The position numbers were made by a program, and so were the translations under genes. The notes beneath the pieces were generated by a model. That model saw only the letters and a list, made by a program, of their open reading frames with translations. It did no database searches and was not told the origin of the DNA. 64,000 bases of DNA from Algoriphagus aquaeductus (GTDB taxonomy: Bacteria > Bacteroidota > Bacteroidia > Cytophagales > Cyclobacteriaceae), in assembly GCF_003253485.1 (NCBI RefSeq), contig NZ_QKTX01000013.1, forward strand, positions 1-64,000, written 5' to 3'. Shown here piece after piece: positions 9,665-18,876 of this stretch. Position 1 is the first letter of the stretch. Every line of letters starts with the position of its first letter.

Positions 9665-10567
9665 ATGAAACAAAAAACCAATCTCAGCCTCGCCCTGCTC
9701 TTAGCTTTGACCTTGGGATTTACCTCCTGTGGCACAAAAACAGAAGAAACGGTGGAAACCGTAGTGGAGCAGCCTTCCAATTTTGGAGGACTCGCACTCT
9801 ACACGGTACGTGACTCCATGGCTGCCAATCCCAAAGCCACGCTTCAAAAAGTAGCAGATGCCGGCTATGCCTATGTGGAAGCAGCCAACTATGCCGAGGG
9901 CAAATTTTATGGCATGACTCCCACTGAATTCAAATCATACCTCGAATCCTTGGGCTTAAAGGCAGTTTCTGCTCACATGGGCATGGTCAACATGGAAAAT
10001 GCCGATCAACTGATTGCAGATGTCAAGGAAGCCGGAATTGAATATTTCGTAATTCCCGTTCCTCCTATGGGCATGTTTACCTTTGACCCGGCCACGCGAA
10101 GTATGGGAATGAAAGGTACCGCAGATGACTTGGTATCAGTAATGAATATTTTGGGAGAAAAATGCTACAACGCAGGCTTAAAGCTCCTTTACCACAACCA
10201 TGACTTCGAATTCAAGCCCATGGCTGATGGTACAGTGATCGAAGACATCCTGCTGGAAAAGTGTGATCCCAGGTTTGTCAACTTCCAAATGGACCTGTTT
10301 TGGGTGACCAAAGCTGAAGTAGATCCATTGACTTACTTCGAAAAATATCCGGGCCGATTCAAAGCTTGGCATGTCAAAGACATGAACGCAGAAGGAAACT
10401 TTGCACCGGTCAGCACTGGCACGATAGACTTCAAGCGAATCTTGGATAAAAAAGGCCAATCCGGCATGGAAGTGTACTTTGTGGAGCAGGACAACACCTT
10501 TGAATTGGACCCGCTCGAGGCAATCAAAATCAGTCATGAAGGATTGAAGAAAATCGGATTTGAATAA
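9665..10567 (+). CDS. Lipoprotein TIM-barrel protein, sugar phosphate isomerase/epimerase type
   Basis: A 300-aa protein with a lipoprotein signal (lipobox GFTSCG) and an xylose-isomerase-like TIM barrel (AP endonuclease 2 fold). Seen are YTVRDSM, GYAYVEAANYAEG, SAHMGM, YHNHDFEFKP with the paired His, QMDLFWV and WHVKDM. The metal-binding acidic and His residues of the family appear present. Exported barrels of this kind are common beside sugar-utilisation genes in Bacteroidota. A longer frame from 9632 adds an uncharged leader and is rejected. A strong terminator follows. Confidence 0.85.
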   Translation: MKQKTNLSLALLLALTLGFTSCGTKTEETVETVVEQPSNFGGLALYTVRDSMAANPKATLQKVADAGYAYVEAANYAEGKFYGMTPTEFKSYLESLGLKAVSAHMGMVNMENADQLIADVKEAGIEYFVIPVPPMGMFTFDPATRSMGMKGTADDLVSVMNILGEKCYNAGLKLLYHNHDFEFKPMADGTVIEDILLEKCDPRFVNFQMDLFWVTKAEVDPLTYFEKYPGRFKAWHVKDMNAEGNFAPVSTGTIDFKRILDKKGQSGMEVYFVEQDNTFELDPLEAIKISHEGLKKIGFE

Positions 10568-10591
10568 AATCACAACTACCTATTGACTACA

Positions 10592-10626
10592 AAAGCCGAC
10601 AATCAAGATTGCCGGCTTTCTTTTTT
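10592..10626 (+). terminator. Rho-independent terminator
   Basis: A 13-bp stem AAAGCCGACAATC (10592-10604) / GATTGCCGGCTTT (10607-10619) with one mismatch and a 2-nt loop, then a T-rich run. It separates the lipoprotein gene from the convergent dipeptidase operon. Confidence 0.85.
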
Positions 10627-10678
10627 GAGTGATTTTTCGATTCAATTCCAATGGGAAGTTAAAATCGTTTTTGTCCCA

Positions 10679-11398
10679 CTACTTATTTTGCGACTTGAAG
10701 GTCAATACTTCTCGTTCCATCTCATCTATCGGAATATCCATCAGTTCAAAAGTCCGACTGGCGTCCAAATAGTTGTAATGCCACCACTCCACCGGATCCA
10801 CAGCAAACCCGTGTTTTTTCATCACTGATTTGAGGAGTTCTCTGTTTTGGAGCACATCCTCGGGTAGTTTTTTGAATTCTGGATGTGAGGCATAAACCAG
10901 CGCATCAAATGGCGTTGGCATTTTGAGTTCTTTCCCAGTATTCAAATCGATCAAAGTGAGATCTATGGCAATCCCTCGATTATGCTTACTTCCTTGCCAT
11001 GGTAGCCCCATATAAACCGTGTCAGGTAGAATGTCAAACATTTGAACTGTAACTGCATAGGGCCGATATCCATCGTAGATTTTAAGTCCAACGCCATGCC
11101 TATTGAATTCTTTTTGAGCCTCTGCAAGCGCCTTAGCCACAGGCAACCTTGTCAGCGCGATTGCTTTTGGGTAAAGCTGAGTGTAGAAAACATTCTCTGT
11201 ACTTGAGTATTTGATATCCAAAACTGCATTCGGGACAAAATCCGAAATCTCAACCATTCTTTTGTTGCTGTCCAAGGCAACCGATTGGCGGTAGTCTTCC
11301 AAATTCGACAACAATGGCAAGCCATAAGGATTGGAGGATTGCGCTAGAATTCTCCCCATTGAAAAAAGAATCAAGCCAAAGGCAATGAATCTAATCAT
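10679..11398 (-). CDS. D-alanyl-D-alanine dipeptidase, VanX/DdpX type (M15D)
   Basis: A 239-aa zinc peptidase with a signal peptide (cut near LAQ, residue 20). M15 signatures are complete: DGYRP with Arg112, SKHNRGIAID with His139 and Asp146, and EWWHY with Glu204 and His207. The family splits D-Ala-D-Ala and related D-dipeptides. It is the last gene of a five-gene operon and overlaps the ATPase gene by 4 nt. Its place behind a TonB receptor and an ABC transporter suggests it cleaves an imported or envelope-derived peptide; housekeeping D-Ala-D-Ala salvage is the alternative. Confidence 0.85.
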   Translation of the reverse strand: MIRFIAFGLILFSMGRILAQSSNPYGLPLLSNLEDYRQSVALDSNKRMVEISDFVPNAVLDIKYSSTENVFYTQLYPKAIALTRLPVAKALAEAQKEFNRHGVGLKIYDGYRPYAVTVQMFDILPDTVYMGLPWQGSKHNRGIAIDLTLIDLNTGKELKMPTPFDALVYASHPEFKKLPEDVLQNRELLKSVMKKHGFAVDPVEWWHYNYLDASRTFELMDIPIDEMEREVLTFKSQNK

Positions 11399-12090
11399 AT
11401 GGTTTGGAGGTACAGTTTTTCAAGTTCATTAGCCGAAAGATCATTCGCTGACAACTGACTCACCAATTGCCCTTCTTTCATGATCCCGACCCGATGTGCT
11501 ACCTCTTTAGCCCTGAAGATATCATGGGTTGCCATCAAAATGGCCGTACCTTCTGCAGACAATTCTGTCAAGATCTCCGAAAATTCATTGGATGCTTTTG
11601 GGTCCAACCCACTGGTAGGTTCATCTAAAAACAAGGCTTTGGCTTTTTTTGCCAAGGCTATTGCGATCCCTACTTTTTGACGCATCCCTTTGGAAAAACC
11701 TCCTACCCGCTGGGTATGGGCTAAAGTTTGAAGTCCCGCCTTGGAAAGGAATGACTTCAATTGATCTTCAGAATAAGTAAATCCTGCCAAAGAAGAAAAG
11801 AAAGCCAGATTCTCGATTCCGGTGAGATTTGGATAAAGCATTACAGTCTCCGGAATATAAGCAAGCATTTTTTTGGATTCTTGGGGGTTATCCTTGACTG
11901 ATGCACCGGCAATCAAAGCATCTCCTGAAGAAGGGGACACAAATCCCAGGAAACAATTGATCGTGGTAGTTTTTCCGGCTCCGTTTTGGCCAAGCAGGGC
12001 AAAAATTTCACCCGGACCGATATAAATATCCAAATTCCTCAGTGCCAGATGATCACCATAGCTCTTGGAGAGTTGTTTTGCTTCTATCAT
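11395..12090 (-). CDS. ABC transporter ATP-binding protein
   Basis: A 231-aa ABC-2-type ATPase: Walker A GQNGAGKT (about 34-41), signature FSKGM (about 130), Walker B ALFLDEPTSGLD (about 150) and switch His in MATHD. The family usually pairs with DUF3526/NosY-like permeases, exactly the two genes upstream. It overlaps both the upstream permease gene (ATGA at 12087-12090) and the downstream dipeptidase gene. Confidence 0.9.
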   Translation of the reverse strand: MIEAKQLSKSYGDHLALRNLDIYIGPGEIFALLGQNGAGKTTTINCFLGFVSPSSGDALIAGASVKDNPQESKKMLAYIPETVMLYPNLTGIENLAFFSSLAGFTYSEDQLKSFLSKAGLQTLAHTQRVGGFSKGMRQKVGIAIALAKKAKALFLDEPTSGLDPKASNEFSEILTELSAEGTAILMATHDIFRAKEVAHRVGIMKEGQLVSQLSANDLSANELEKLYLQTI

Positions 12091-13460
12091 GTACGATTCT
12101 TTTTAAACATTTGAATTCCTGATTTTTTAAAATTGCGACTTGCCCAAAGCCATAAAACCAGATAAATAAGAACAAAGGGAGCAACTATTCCCATCCAATT
12201 TGGCAAGGGGTGATCTTTAAATTTCTCCAGCTCAAACTTGGACCAATCCTCCTCAAGTACCGGTTGGTTGCCAAAAATCTTCGGGAAAAAATAGGCTTTT
12301 TTCCCTTCGTGAAATTCCTCCAAGGCAGTCAAATAATTCAGATAATTCCCCATATCTGATAGGCTCAACGCATTCAAAGAGAGTTGAGTATGGACGGAAG
12401 GCATCATCCAGCTCAACGTTTTGGCAAGTCCCTGCCGCTGTGCCAACTTAGCCTTCAGTCCTTCCACTTGAGCCCCTGCTTCATCATCACCTGCCTGCTG
12501 CATGGCAAAATACCAAAGCCAGCTAAAATCAGCCTCTTGGGGATGAATAAATTCGGTATACTCCGGATACTTGACGTAAAACTTTTCCAATGTCGGCTCC
12601 TTTGGCTTATCCCATTGGGAATGATAACCCTCTCTGTTTTGTATTACCGCAGACATGGCCTCAGGGATAGGAAACAACCAGCGCTGAAGAACATTGATCC
12701 CGGCAGGAAGCAAAAGATTGAGTACTACCCAAAAGCTCAAAAGCAGTTGGGCATTGTGACTGGAGTTTTTCTCCAAACTCACTACCCACCAACTGAGACC
12801 AAACCAAAAAAGCACATACATCACGGAGATCATTCCAAAAATGATGAATCCCAAATCTAGAGGAATGTCCAGGTAAAACTTGGCGACCGTCAAAAGGATC
12901 AGCAATACCAGCAGGACACTGCCTAATCTAACTCCCATTTTATACCTCAAAAAAGTAATCGGAGAGCAAGTTTGGCTTCGCACCAAACTCCAAGTACCTC
13001 CTTCCTTTTCCTCAGACATCAGATTGAATCCGAAAGCGATGATGACCAAGGGAAACAAATAAATCAACACAAAACTGAAATCCATATTGCCCAGCAGCTG
13101 AAAGAGCGGGTTAGTCAGGTCGGTGGAGTACCGTTGCTCTTCCAGATTTCGGATCGTCAGACTTTGAATAGAAGGATAAACATCCCGCTGTCCGATGGAT
13201 AGACCTGCAAGCCTTGAAGTTTCATTTTCCAATCCAAATCTGAGGTAATACATCAACGTCCCCATTTCCTTATTGAAATAAGAAACATTCCGTTGGATGC
13301 TTTCTTGTTGATGGATGGCTGTTTTTTCAGAAACTCCGGATACTTTATCCAAAAACCTTGCACCGATTTCCAAGCTGATCAAACCGGAAACCAGAAGCAA
13401 AATCAGACCTATGGGATAAACTCTGGATCTAAAGAAGTTTTTAAGGAGGTAATAGATCAT
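12087..13460 (-). CDS. ABC-2 permease, DUF3526 type
   Basis: A 457-aa membrane protein. One helix lies at the N-terminus (YPIGLILLLVSGLISLEIGA), followed by a large extracytoplasmic segment, a central helix bundle, and a second extracytoplasmic segment before the last helix. The motif LMSEEKEGGTWSLVRSQ after helix two is typical of ABC-2/DUF3526 permeases. It lies one base behind its paralogue at 13462-14913, so the two probably form a heterodimer. Confidence 0.8.
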   Translation of the reverse strand: MIYYLLKNFFRSRVYPIGLILLLVSGLISLEIGARFLDKVSGVSEKTAIHQQESIQRNVSYFNKEMGTLMYYLRFGLENETSRLAGLSIGQRDVYPSIQSLTIRNLEEQRYSTDLTNPLFQLLGNMDFSFVLIYLFPLVIIAFGFNLMSEEKEGGTWSLVRSQTCSPITFLRYKMGVRLGSVLLVLLILLTVAKFYLDIPLDLGFIIFGMISVMYVLFWFGLSWWVVSLEKNSSHNAQLLLSFWVVLNLLLPAGINVLQRWLFPIPEAMSAVIQNREGYHSQWDKPKEPTLEKFYVKYPEYTEFIHPQEADFSWLWYFAMQQAGDDEAGAQVEGLKAKLAQRQGLAKTLSWMMPSVHTQLSLNALSLSDMGNYLNYLTALEEFHEGKKAYFFPKIFGNQPVLEEDWSKFELEKFKDHPLPNWMGIVAPFVLIYLVLWLWASRNFKKSGIQMFKKNRT

Positions 13461-13461
13461 A

Positions 13462-14913
13462 TCAAAATACCTTTATTCGGTTAGAAATAAGAGTTCCTAC
13501 TGCTACTGATCCAGCCAGCCAACAAAGCAATACCAATAAGGTCCCTTTCTGCTGCTTTAAAACTTCTTCGGAAGAAAGAAAGGTATGGTGAAAATCAGGG
13601 AACTGCTCCCAATAGTCACTGCTGAGCCTCGCCGCCGGGTCGGAGGAGTTTTTGATCCGATTGCCGATCAAGTCGATTTGGAGCTCATTCATCGTCTGGG
13701 CCAATTGGTAGCGATAGGTTTCTGCCTGATCCTGAAAACTCAGGTACATGGAATAATCTGTCCCGGCAAACCCCATCGACAGTTTTTTAATTGCCAAAAA
13801 AGGGTCTAGCCAGGCGGCTTTGTGAAGCACATCTTGCTGCTTGATAAACTGATCCACCAAACGCTGCTGATGGGAGAGAAAAGTCTGCGTACTCAGCCTT
13901 TCCCCTTCTCTCATAATGAAACCACTGTAGTTGAAAGGCAACTGCTGCGTTGAATCCACCCCATAGGCTTGAAGCAAAGAATCCTTAAGTGCAGCATAAT
14001 GCGGATCATTTGGATTGTGACTGTCCCCCTGCCGGATCAATTCCTCCTCTACAGCCATATCAAATTCGATCTTGGAAGGGGAAGGAAAAGCAGATTGTCC
14101 GAGGACTTGACCTACTTTGGGGACAATCAGAGTGAAAAGTAACCAAAACCCTATCAAGCCAATAAGTGCTGATTTGGAAGAAGAACTTTTGGCCGATACA
14201 GAAACCGCCATCATACACAGAATAAAAAAATAGACCCCATAGCCAAGGGCAAGAAAAAGGTAATGAATCAGTGACTGACCTAACAAATCCGGCTCCCGGT
14301 GGAAAAACAGGAAAGAAAACCCAAGTAGAAAGGGAGGAACTACCACCGATAGGTTTACCCAAAATAATCCCCAAACTCTTCCCCATAGAAGTTCTGAACC
14401 ACTTACTCCCTGAGAAAAAAGAATCTTCAGAGTCCCTTGCTCCCTATCTCTGGAAATCAAATCATACCCCCAAAAAAATATGAGCAGGGGAATCAGAACC
14501 TGCAAAATCATTCCTGCCGAAAGTTCTCCAAACCTCAGCAATCCGTTTGAGAGATTGGCTTCGGAGAAGTTTACCGTATTCTGTTTATGTGCCTCCAAAA
14601 AAATGACATTCCCCAGATAGCTGTCCATTCCATAGTCAAAAAATGACAGCGGAAACTTTTCTCTAAACACCAAGTACCCATAGTGAGCCATCCGGTGAGG
14701 ATGCTTATCAGGACTATTTTCCCACTGCTCTCTTACCTCCTCTCCAAACCCGTGGATCTGAGATTGATGTTTCTGCAAGTTCAAAAACCCTATAGTAAGA
14801 AAGACTATCAATAGAATATTCGTCGATGCTATAAGAAGTTTTGCACTGGTCTGAGCTAGGGTATTCTTCCAAACCTGACCAGCAAGCAGATTGATTTTAC
14901 GGAAACTGTTCAT
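13462..14913 (-). CDS. ABC-2 permease, DUF3526 type
   Basis: A 483-aa paralogue of the next gene, with the same arrangement of one N-terminal helix, an extracytoplasmic loop, then the motif YDLISRDREQGTLKILFSQ and a helix bundle. A second large extracytoplasmic segment (about 260-440) precedes the final helix. It lies 8 nt behind the TonB receptor gene. Permeases with such big external loops may contact a periplasmic partner; this is inference. Confidence 0.8.
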   Translation of the reverse strand: MNSFRKINLLAGQVWKNTLAQTSAKLLIASTNILLIVFLTIGFLNLQKHQSQIHGFGEEVREQWENSPDKHPHRMAHYGYLVFREKFPLSFFDYGMDSYLGNVIFLEAHKQNTVNFSEANLSNGLLRFGELSAGMILQVLIPLLIFFWGYDLISRDREQGTLKILFSQGVSGSELLWGRVWGLFWVNLSVVVPPFLLGFSFLFFHREPDLLGQSLIHYLFLALGYGVYFFILCMMAVSVSAKSSSSKSALIGLIGFWLLFTLIVPKVGQVLGQSAFPSPSKIEFDMAVEEELIRQGDSHNPNDPHYAALKDSLLQAYGVDSTQQLPFNYSGFIMREGERLSTQTFLSHQQRLVDQFIKQQDVLHKAAWLDPFLAIKKLSMGFAGTDYSMYLSFQDQAETYRYQLAQTMNELQIDLIGNRIKNSSDPAARLSSDYWEQFPDFHHTFLSSEEVLKQQKGTLLVLLCWLAGSVAVGTLISNRIKVF

Positions 14914-14921
14914 TCAATAAG

Positions 14922-17453
14922 TCAGAATTTGTAAGTAGCTGTCAACATGAAATTTCTGGGTGCACCGGGGAAAAGTCGGGTGAAATTCTGAGCACCAAGC
15001 CAATACGTATTATTCATCAGATTATTTGCATTGAGTGCCAGCTGAAGATTGCTTTTCGTGGGTGAATAATAGAAAGCTGCATCGAACAAGACAAATCCAG
15101 GAACATCAAAATCACGGGTAAACCAAGGAATTCTTTTACTCTGAGCTTGCACTCCCAAGCCCACTCCGAGATTTTTCAATCTGGTCTCGTCTCCAAAATT
15201 GTACCTCGACCATACGTTCCCACTGTTTCTCGGAGTATTTTCCTTCCGCAGCCCGATCAAGTCTTCATTGGAATCTGACAGAATCTCAGCATTAATAAAA
15301 CTATAGGAAGCAGTAATCTGCCAGTTGGGCAAGAGATACCCAGTCATATCCAATTCAAATCCCCTACTCCTGTCAGCACCCCTTTGAACCAAGGAATCGG
15401 GAAAAGCAGGTAGGTTGGCATTCATCAGAATGTTCTTCTGATTGATTTCATAAACAGCTGAATTGACCAATATTTTCCCATCAAACAATTCTGCCTTTGC
15501 TCCAAATTCTTTCAAATCACTGATCAAAGGTTTAAACCTGGCAGCAGATTCAGAAGCCCAGAAGAAATTTCCGGTATTTGGCATCAGCGTGACGGTATTG
15601 GACTGAGGCTGCATCCCCTCAAGATAAGTGGCATAGACATTTACAGATTTGCTGACTTCATACGTCAGACCCAGTCTCGGCAGAAGGACCACATTGGTAA
15701 ATGATTTCTCATTTGGCGTATCATAGTTGGTGATATCCTCAAACCATTCGTTTCTTAAGCTGACCAAGGCAGAAAACTTTCCCCACTTAAGCTGCTCCTG
15801 AAGGTAAATCGCGGAAGAAGTGGTCAAAGCCGAGGGAACAGCAACTCTAGAGTTGAATCGGTAATCCTGGATGGTAGGCAAAGTAGTGCTTGGATTCGTC
15901 AGATTGAAGTAATTGACATTTGGCCGAGGGAGTACTTTACCATCGATGGTGATGGTCTGAAAATTAGCCGCGTTGGCTGGATTGAAGGTATTGGACACGC
16001 TTCCATCCCGCAGGAGAAAACCTCTGGCGGCATTTTGCCCTCCACCCTTCAGCTTGTTCCAAGAGTGCAAGTCATAGCCGACCACCAGTTTGTGAGAAGT
16101 CTCTCCCAAGTCAAAATTAAAGTTGAAAAAGGCATTGAGGTTATCAATATTCCAAAGTTGCTGCCTTTGAACAAATTGCATCATGACCAGGCTGTTTACA
16201 GGTTGACCTGTTATATCCCGTGCAAAGGCATTGGTGGTACGATGTTCTTGAAGATCTTCTTGCCAGGTTTGCTTCATGTAGACCGCGTTGAAGCTGATAT
16301 TCTGAGAAAATTTATGAGAGAGATTAGCGGTCCAGACCAGTTCATTGGATTTGAAGAAATCATTGGGAGCTCCGAGATTTAATGAGATTGGAGTGCTGTT
16401 CAGGGTAGTCTGACCTGGGACAGCGCCGAATATCGGTTGACCTCTGTCCAGGTTGCCGTTCATCGAGCTGAAAATCACCTCCGTATTGATCGAGGTCTGA
16501 TCGGTAGGGAGGTAAGTGATGGAGGGTGAAATCAAAACTGAGTTGTTTTTCACATAATCACGAAATGATCCTGCTTCTTGGTAGGCCGCATTTAATCGGT
16601 AAAGGAGTGTCTTGGAAGTATTGAGTGGACCTGTGAAATCCAAAGTTCCTCTCATGGTCCGAAAACTACCCGAACTCAAACTAAACTCTCGCCGATCCTC
16701 TGAAAGCGGCTTTTTTGTCACCATGTTGATACTTCCTCCCGGATCTGTACTGGCAAAGGCCACAGAGGCAGGGCCTTTCAATACTTCCACCCGCTCGATA
16801 TGTGAAGTTAAAGGTTGCAAAAAGTAAAATTGCCGGGTTCTCAACCCATTGATTATTTGACCTTCCTCATTTTGACTGATGCCCCGTATCGAATATTGAT
16901 TATAAAAACTGGATGGAATCACCCCACTGACATTTTTTACTGCATCCGCTAACTGAAAGGCCTGCCGATCTCGAATCAATTCTTTGGTCACGGTCCCCAT
17001 GGATTGAGGGAGTTCTTTATTTGGGATGGCAATTTTCGTTGCCGAAAAACTGTACTCACTGGTATAATCCTGTCTGGCACGACCGACTACTTCCACTTCC
17101 TGAAGATTCAAACCACTGGTAATCAATCGGATTTCAAGTGGATTTTGGACATTAGCCATCTCTATCTCTTGCTCATAGGTCTGGTAACTCATGGAAGAAA
17201 TCAACAATTTGTACTTCGCCCCAAGAAGGCCCCCAAAAAGAAATTTACCGTCCAAATCTGTGATTTCTATTTTAGTTTCGCTATCAGAAATCAACCTTAC
17301 ATTCATATTGATCACTGGAATACCTTTAGCGTCCTTGATATAGCCTGAAATTTGATTTTGCCCCAAAACAATCCCGGGAAACCAGAAGATCAATAAGAGA
17401 AGTAATCGCCATTTTTGAATCAAACTGCCAATGGACTGTGAAACTGTCTTCAT
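14922..17453 (-). CDS. TonB-dependent siderophore-type outer-membrane receptor
   Basis: An 843-aa protein with a signal peptide, an N-terminal carboxypeptidase-regulatory-like domain (about 35-115), a plug domain (ATKIAIPNKELPQSMGTVTKELI, about 140-250, with LKGPASVAF) and a 22-strand-type barrel ending in aromatic Phe (TATYKF). The plug matches the siderophore-receptor subfamily rather than SusC. The start is ATG 17453; the open frame extends to 17564 but lacks signal-peptide character. It heads a five-gene operon with two ABC-2 permeases, an ATPase and a D,D-dipeptidase, not the FecCD-type importer usually seen with siderophores. Confidence 0.85.
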   Translation of the reverse strand: MKTVSQSIGSLIQKWRLLLLLIFWFPGIVLGQNQISGYIKDAKGIPVINMNVRLISDSETKIEITDLDGKFLFGGLLGAKYKLLISSMSYQTYEQEIEMANVQNPLEIRLITSGLNLQEVEVVGRARQDYTSEYSFSATKIAIPNKELPQSMGTVTKELIRDRQAFQLADAVKNVSGVIPSSFYNQYSIRGISQNEEGQIINGLRTRQFYFLQPLTSHIERVEVLKGPASVAFASTDPGGSINMVTKKPLSEDRREFSLSSGSFRTMRGTLDFTGPLNTSKTLLYRLNAAYQEAGSFRDYVKNNSVLISPSITYLPTDQTSINTEVIFSSMNGNLDRGQPIFGAVPGQTTLNSTPISLNLGAPNDFFKSNELVWTANLSHKFSQNISFNAVYMKQTWQEDLQEHRTTNAFARDITGQPVNSLVMMQFVQRQQLWNIDNLNAFFNFNFDLGETSHKLVVGYDLHSWNKLKGGGQNAARGFLLRDGSVSNTFNPANAANFQTITIDGKVLPRPNVNYFNLTNPSTTLPTIQDYRFNSRVAVPSALTTSSAIYLQEQLKWGKFSALVSLRNEWFEDITNYDTPNEKSFTNVVLLPRLGLTYEVSKSVNVYATYLEGMQPQSNTVTLMPNTGNFFWASESAARFKPLISDLKEFGAKAELFDGKILVNSAVYEINQKNILMNANLPAFPDSLVQRGADRSRGFELDMTGYLLPNWQITASYSFINAEILSDSNEDLIGLRKENTPRNSGNVWSRYNFGDETRLKNLGVGLGVQAQSKRIPWFTRDFDVPGFVLFDAAFYYSPTKSNLQLALNANNLMNNTYWLGAQNFTRLFPGAPRNFMLTATYKF

Positions 17454-17591
17454 AAGTGCTTGGAATAATATGAGTGTGATGGGTGTGGAATTTGTTGTGC
17501 TTGTATGCTTCAGGAAGTTTGATTGGTGATATTTCTTTCCCCCAAAACTTTTCGGGAACCACATTAATGCAATCCTGTTGCAAGATTAATT

Positions 17592-17699
17592 AAAAAGAGG
17601 TAGTGAAACAATGTTGCAAAAAAACTTCTTTTGAAAATTCACCCTCACCTCTTTTAAAAAACTGTAAATCTCTTTCCTTTCAAAACAATAAAAAGAGGT
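17592..17699. promoter_or_regulatory. Three copies of AAAAGAGGT upstream of the TonB receptor
   Basis: AAAAAGAGGT at 17592-17601 and 17690-17699 in one orientation, and ACCTCTTTT at 17647-17655 in the other. They lie 139-246 nt upstream of the receptor start in an otherwise gene-free stretch (17454-17823). They could be regulator sites; nothing in the window identifies the binding protein. Confidence 0.35.
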
Positions 17700-17792
17700 T
17701 TCTAGCCTGAAACCAAATCGATTACATAGGATGAATGGGAATATGAGCTAAACAAAAAAAGACAAGTTATTTTTTTAGGCAAAAAATTTAGA

Positions 17793-17822
17793 TTGAGAAT
17801 ATCTGCCAATTTTTTACCTTTT
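17793..17822 (+). promoter_or_regulatory. Candidate sulfatase promoter, split from its gene by the IS
   Basis: TTG at 17793-17795 and TACCTTTT at 17815-17822 are separated by 19 nt, fitting the phylum promoter with one mismatch in the -7 box. The IS982 element starts at 17824. Removing the element and one target copy would place this promoter about 31 nt before the sulfatase ATG. Confidence 0.5.
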
Positions 17823-17823
17823 A

Positions 17824-18853
17824 ACCTGAGTTCGATTTAAAAAACGGCTAATTGGTTTGAATTGACGGGTTGATATTTGATTGCGGGTTTTTTATCAAAG
17901 AAGGAATAAGCAATAAGTCCTGCGATCAAGTTTGTGAGGAAGTTTTGAAAAGACCGATGTCTGGAATGCTCTACCTGACAGATGTTTTTAAGTTCATCAT
18001 TTATGGTTTCGATGACGGATCGCTTTCTAAGGAGGATTTTATCTTTAAGTTCCATTAGCACATTCTTCATGTTGTTTCTCAGGCTAGTGATTAGATGAAG
18101 TCCGTCCAGGAAGAGTACTTGGGTTAAGGCCTGGGAGATGTACCCTTTATCGCCATATAGTTTTCCTTTAAGTGTTTTAATAAACCCTTGGTTTTTAAGT
18201 GGTTCTCGATCATCAACATGAGCTTGAGTAATCATTAGACTTAATAACTCTCCTTTGTCATTGACAACCAGATGCAGCTTGAATCCATGAAAGTAGCCCA
18301 TCGTGGACTTGCCGGTGGAGGCTATTCCTTTGAATACTTTGTTTCGCTTAATCCGCTTGTTGTTACAGACCCGAATAGGGGTAGAATCAATGAATGCGAT
18401 TCCGGTGGGCTCACCCATACACTGCGATTTGAGGAATAAAGTCATGGGTAAGACGGCCTGTTGCATCAGTTCCACAAAGCGGTTATAAGAGACTAAATCA
18501 GGAAATAAATCCGTTAAATGCTTGCCCACATAAGCCAAATAAAAGTGTTTCATATTCCTGAAACCACCCTGATGAAATAGCACCATCAGGGTAATGACCT
18601 CACTGGTACTCATTTTAGGGGTTCTCTTGGGCGCATTTCCCAAGGTGTAGGGGCTGATAGTGCGCTCAAATTCGAGGCAGAATTCATCGATTAAATAGAA
18701 AATATCAGTAATTTTATCGGTAGATAGAGTCATCTTTTATCGGTTAAATATTTGATTTTCAGATGATTAAATATACCGAAATCTGATGGCTTTATCTACT
18801 TTTTTCAAGAAAAACTCTCTCGAAATTCTCTCCTTTATTAATCGAACTCAAGT
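17824..18853 (-). mobile_element. IS982-family insertion sequence, complete
   Basis: 1030 bp, bounded by 14-bp inverted repeats with one mismatch: left ACCTGAGTTCGATT (17824-17837) and right AATCGAACTCAAGT (18840-18853). A perfect 5-bp target duplication TTTTA flanks it at 17819-17823 and 18854-18858. One intact transposase fills the element. The intact ends, intact gene and exact target duplication point to a recent insertion. Confidence 0.9.
17837..18733 (-). CDS. IS982-family transposase
   Basis: A 298-aa DDE transposase. It shows the IS982 layout: an N-terminal helical part with MSTSEVITLMVLFHQGGFRN, then IDSTP (first catalytic Asp), YGDKGY (second Asp) and VIETINDELK (Glu). Its length matches full family members and no stop or frameshift is seen, so the element is probably active. 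The stop codon overlaps the left terminal repeat. Confidence 0.92.
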   Translation of the reverse strand: MTLSTDKITDIFYLIDEFCLEFERTISPYTLGNAPKRTPKMSTSEVITLMVLFHQGGFRNMKHFYLAYVGKHLTDLFPDLVSYNRFVELMQQAVLPMTLFLKSQCMGEPTGIAFIDSTPIRVCNNKRIKRNKVFKGIASTGKSTMGYFHGFKLHLVVNDKGELLSLMITQAHVDDREPLKNQGFIKTLKGKLYGDKGYISQALTQVLFLDGLHLITSLRNNMKNVLMELKDKILLRKRSVIETINDELKNICQVEHSRHRSFQNFLTNLIAGLIAYSFFDKKPAIKYQPVNSNQLAVF

Positions 18854-18876
18854 TTTTATATCCAATCCAAAGCCGA

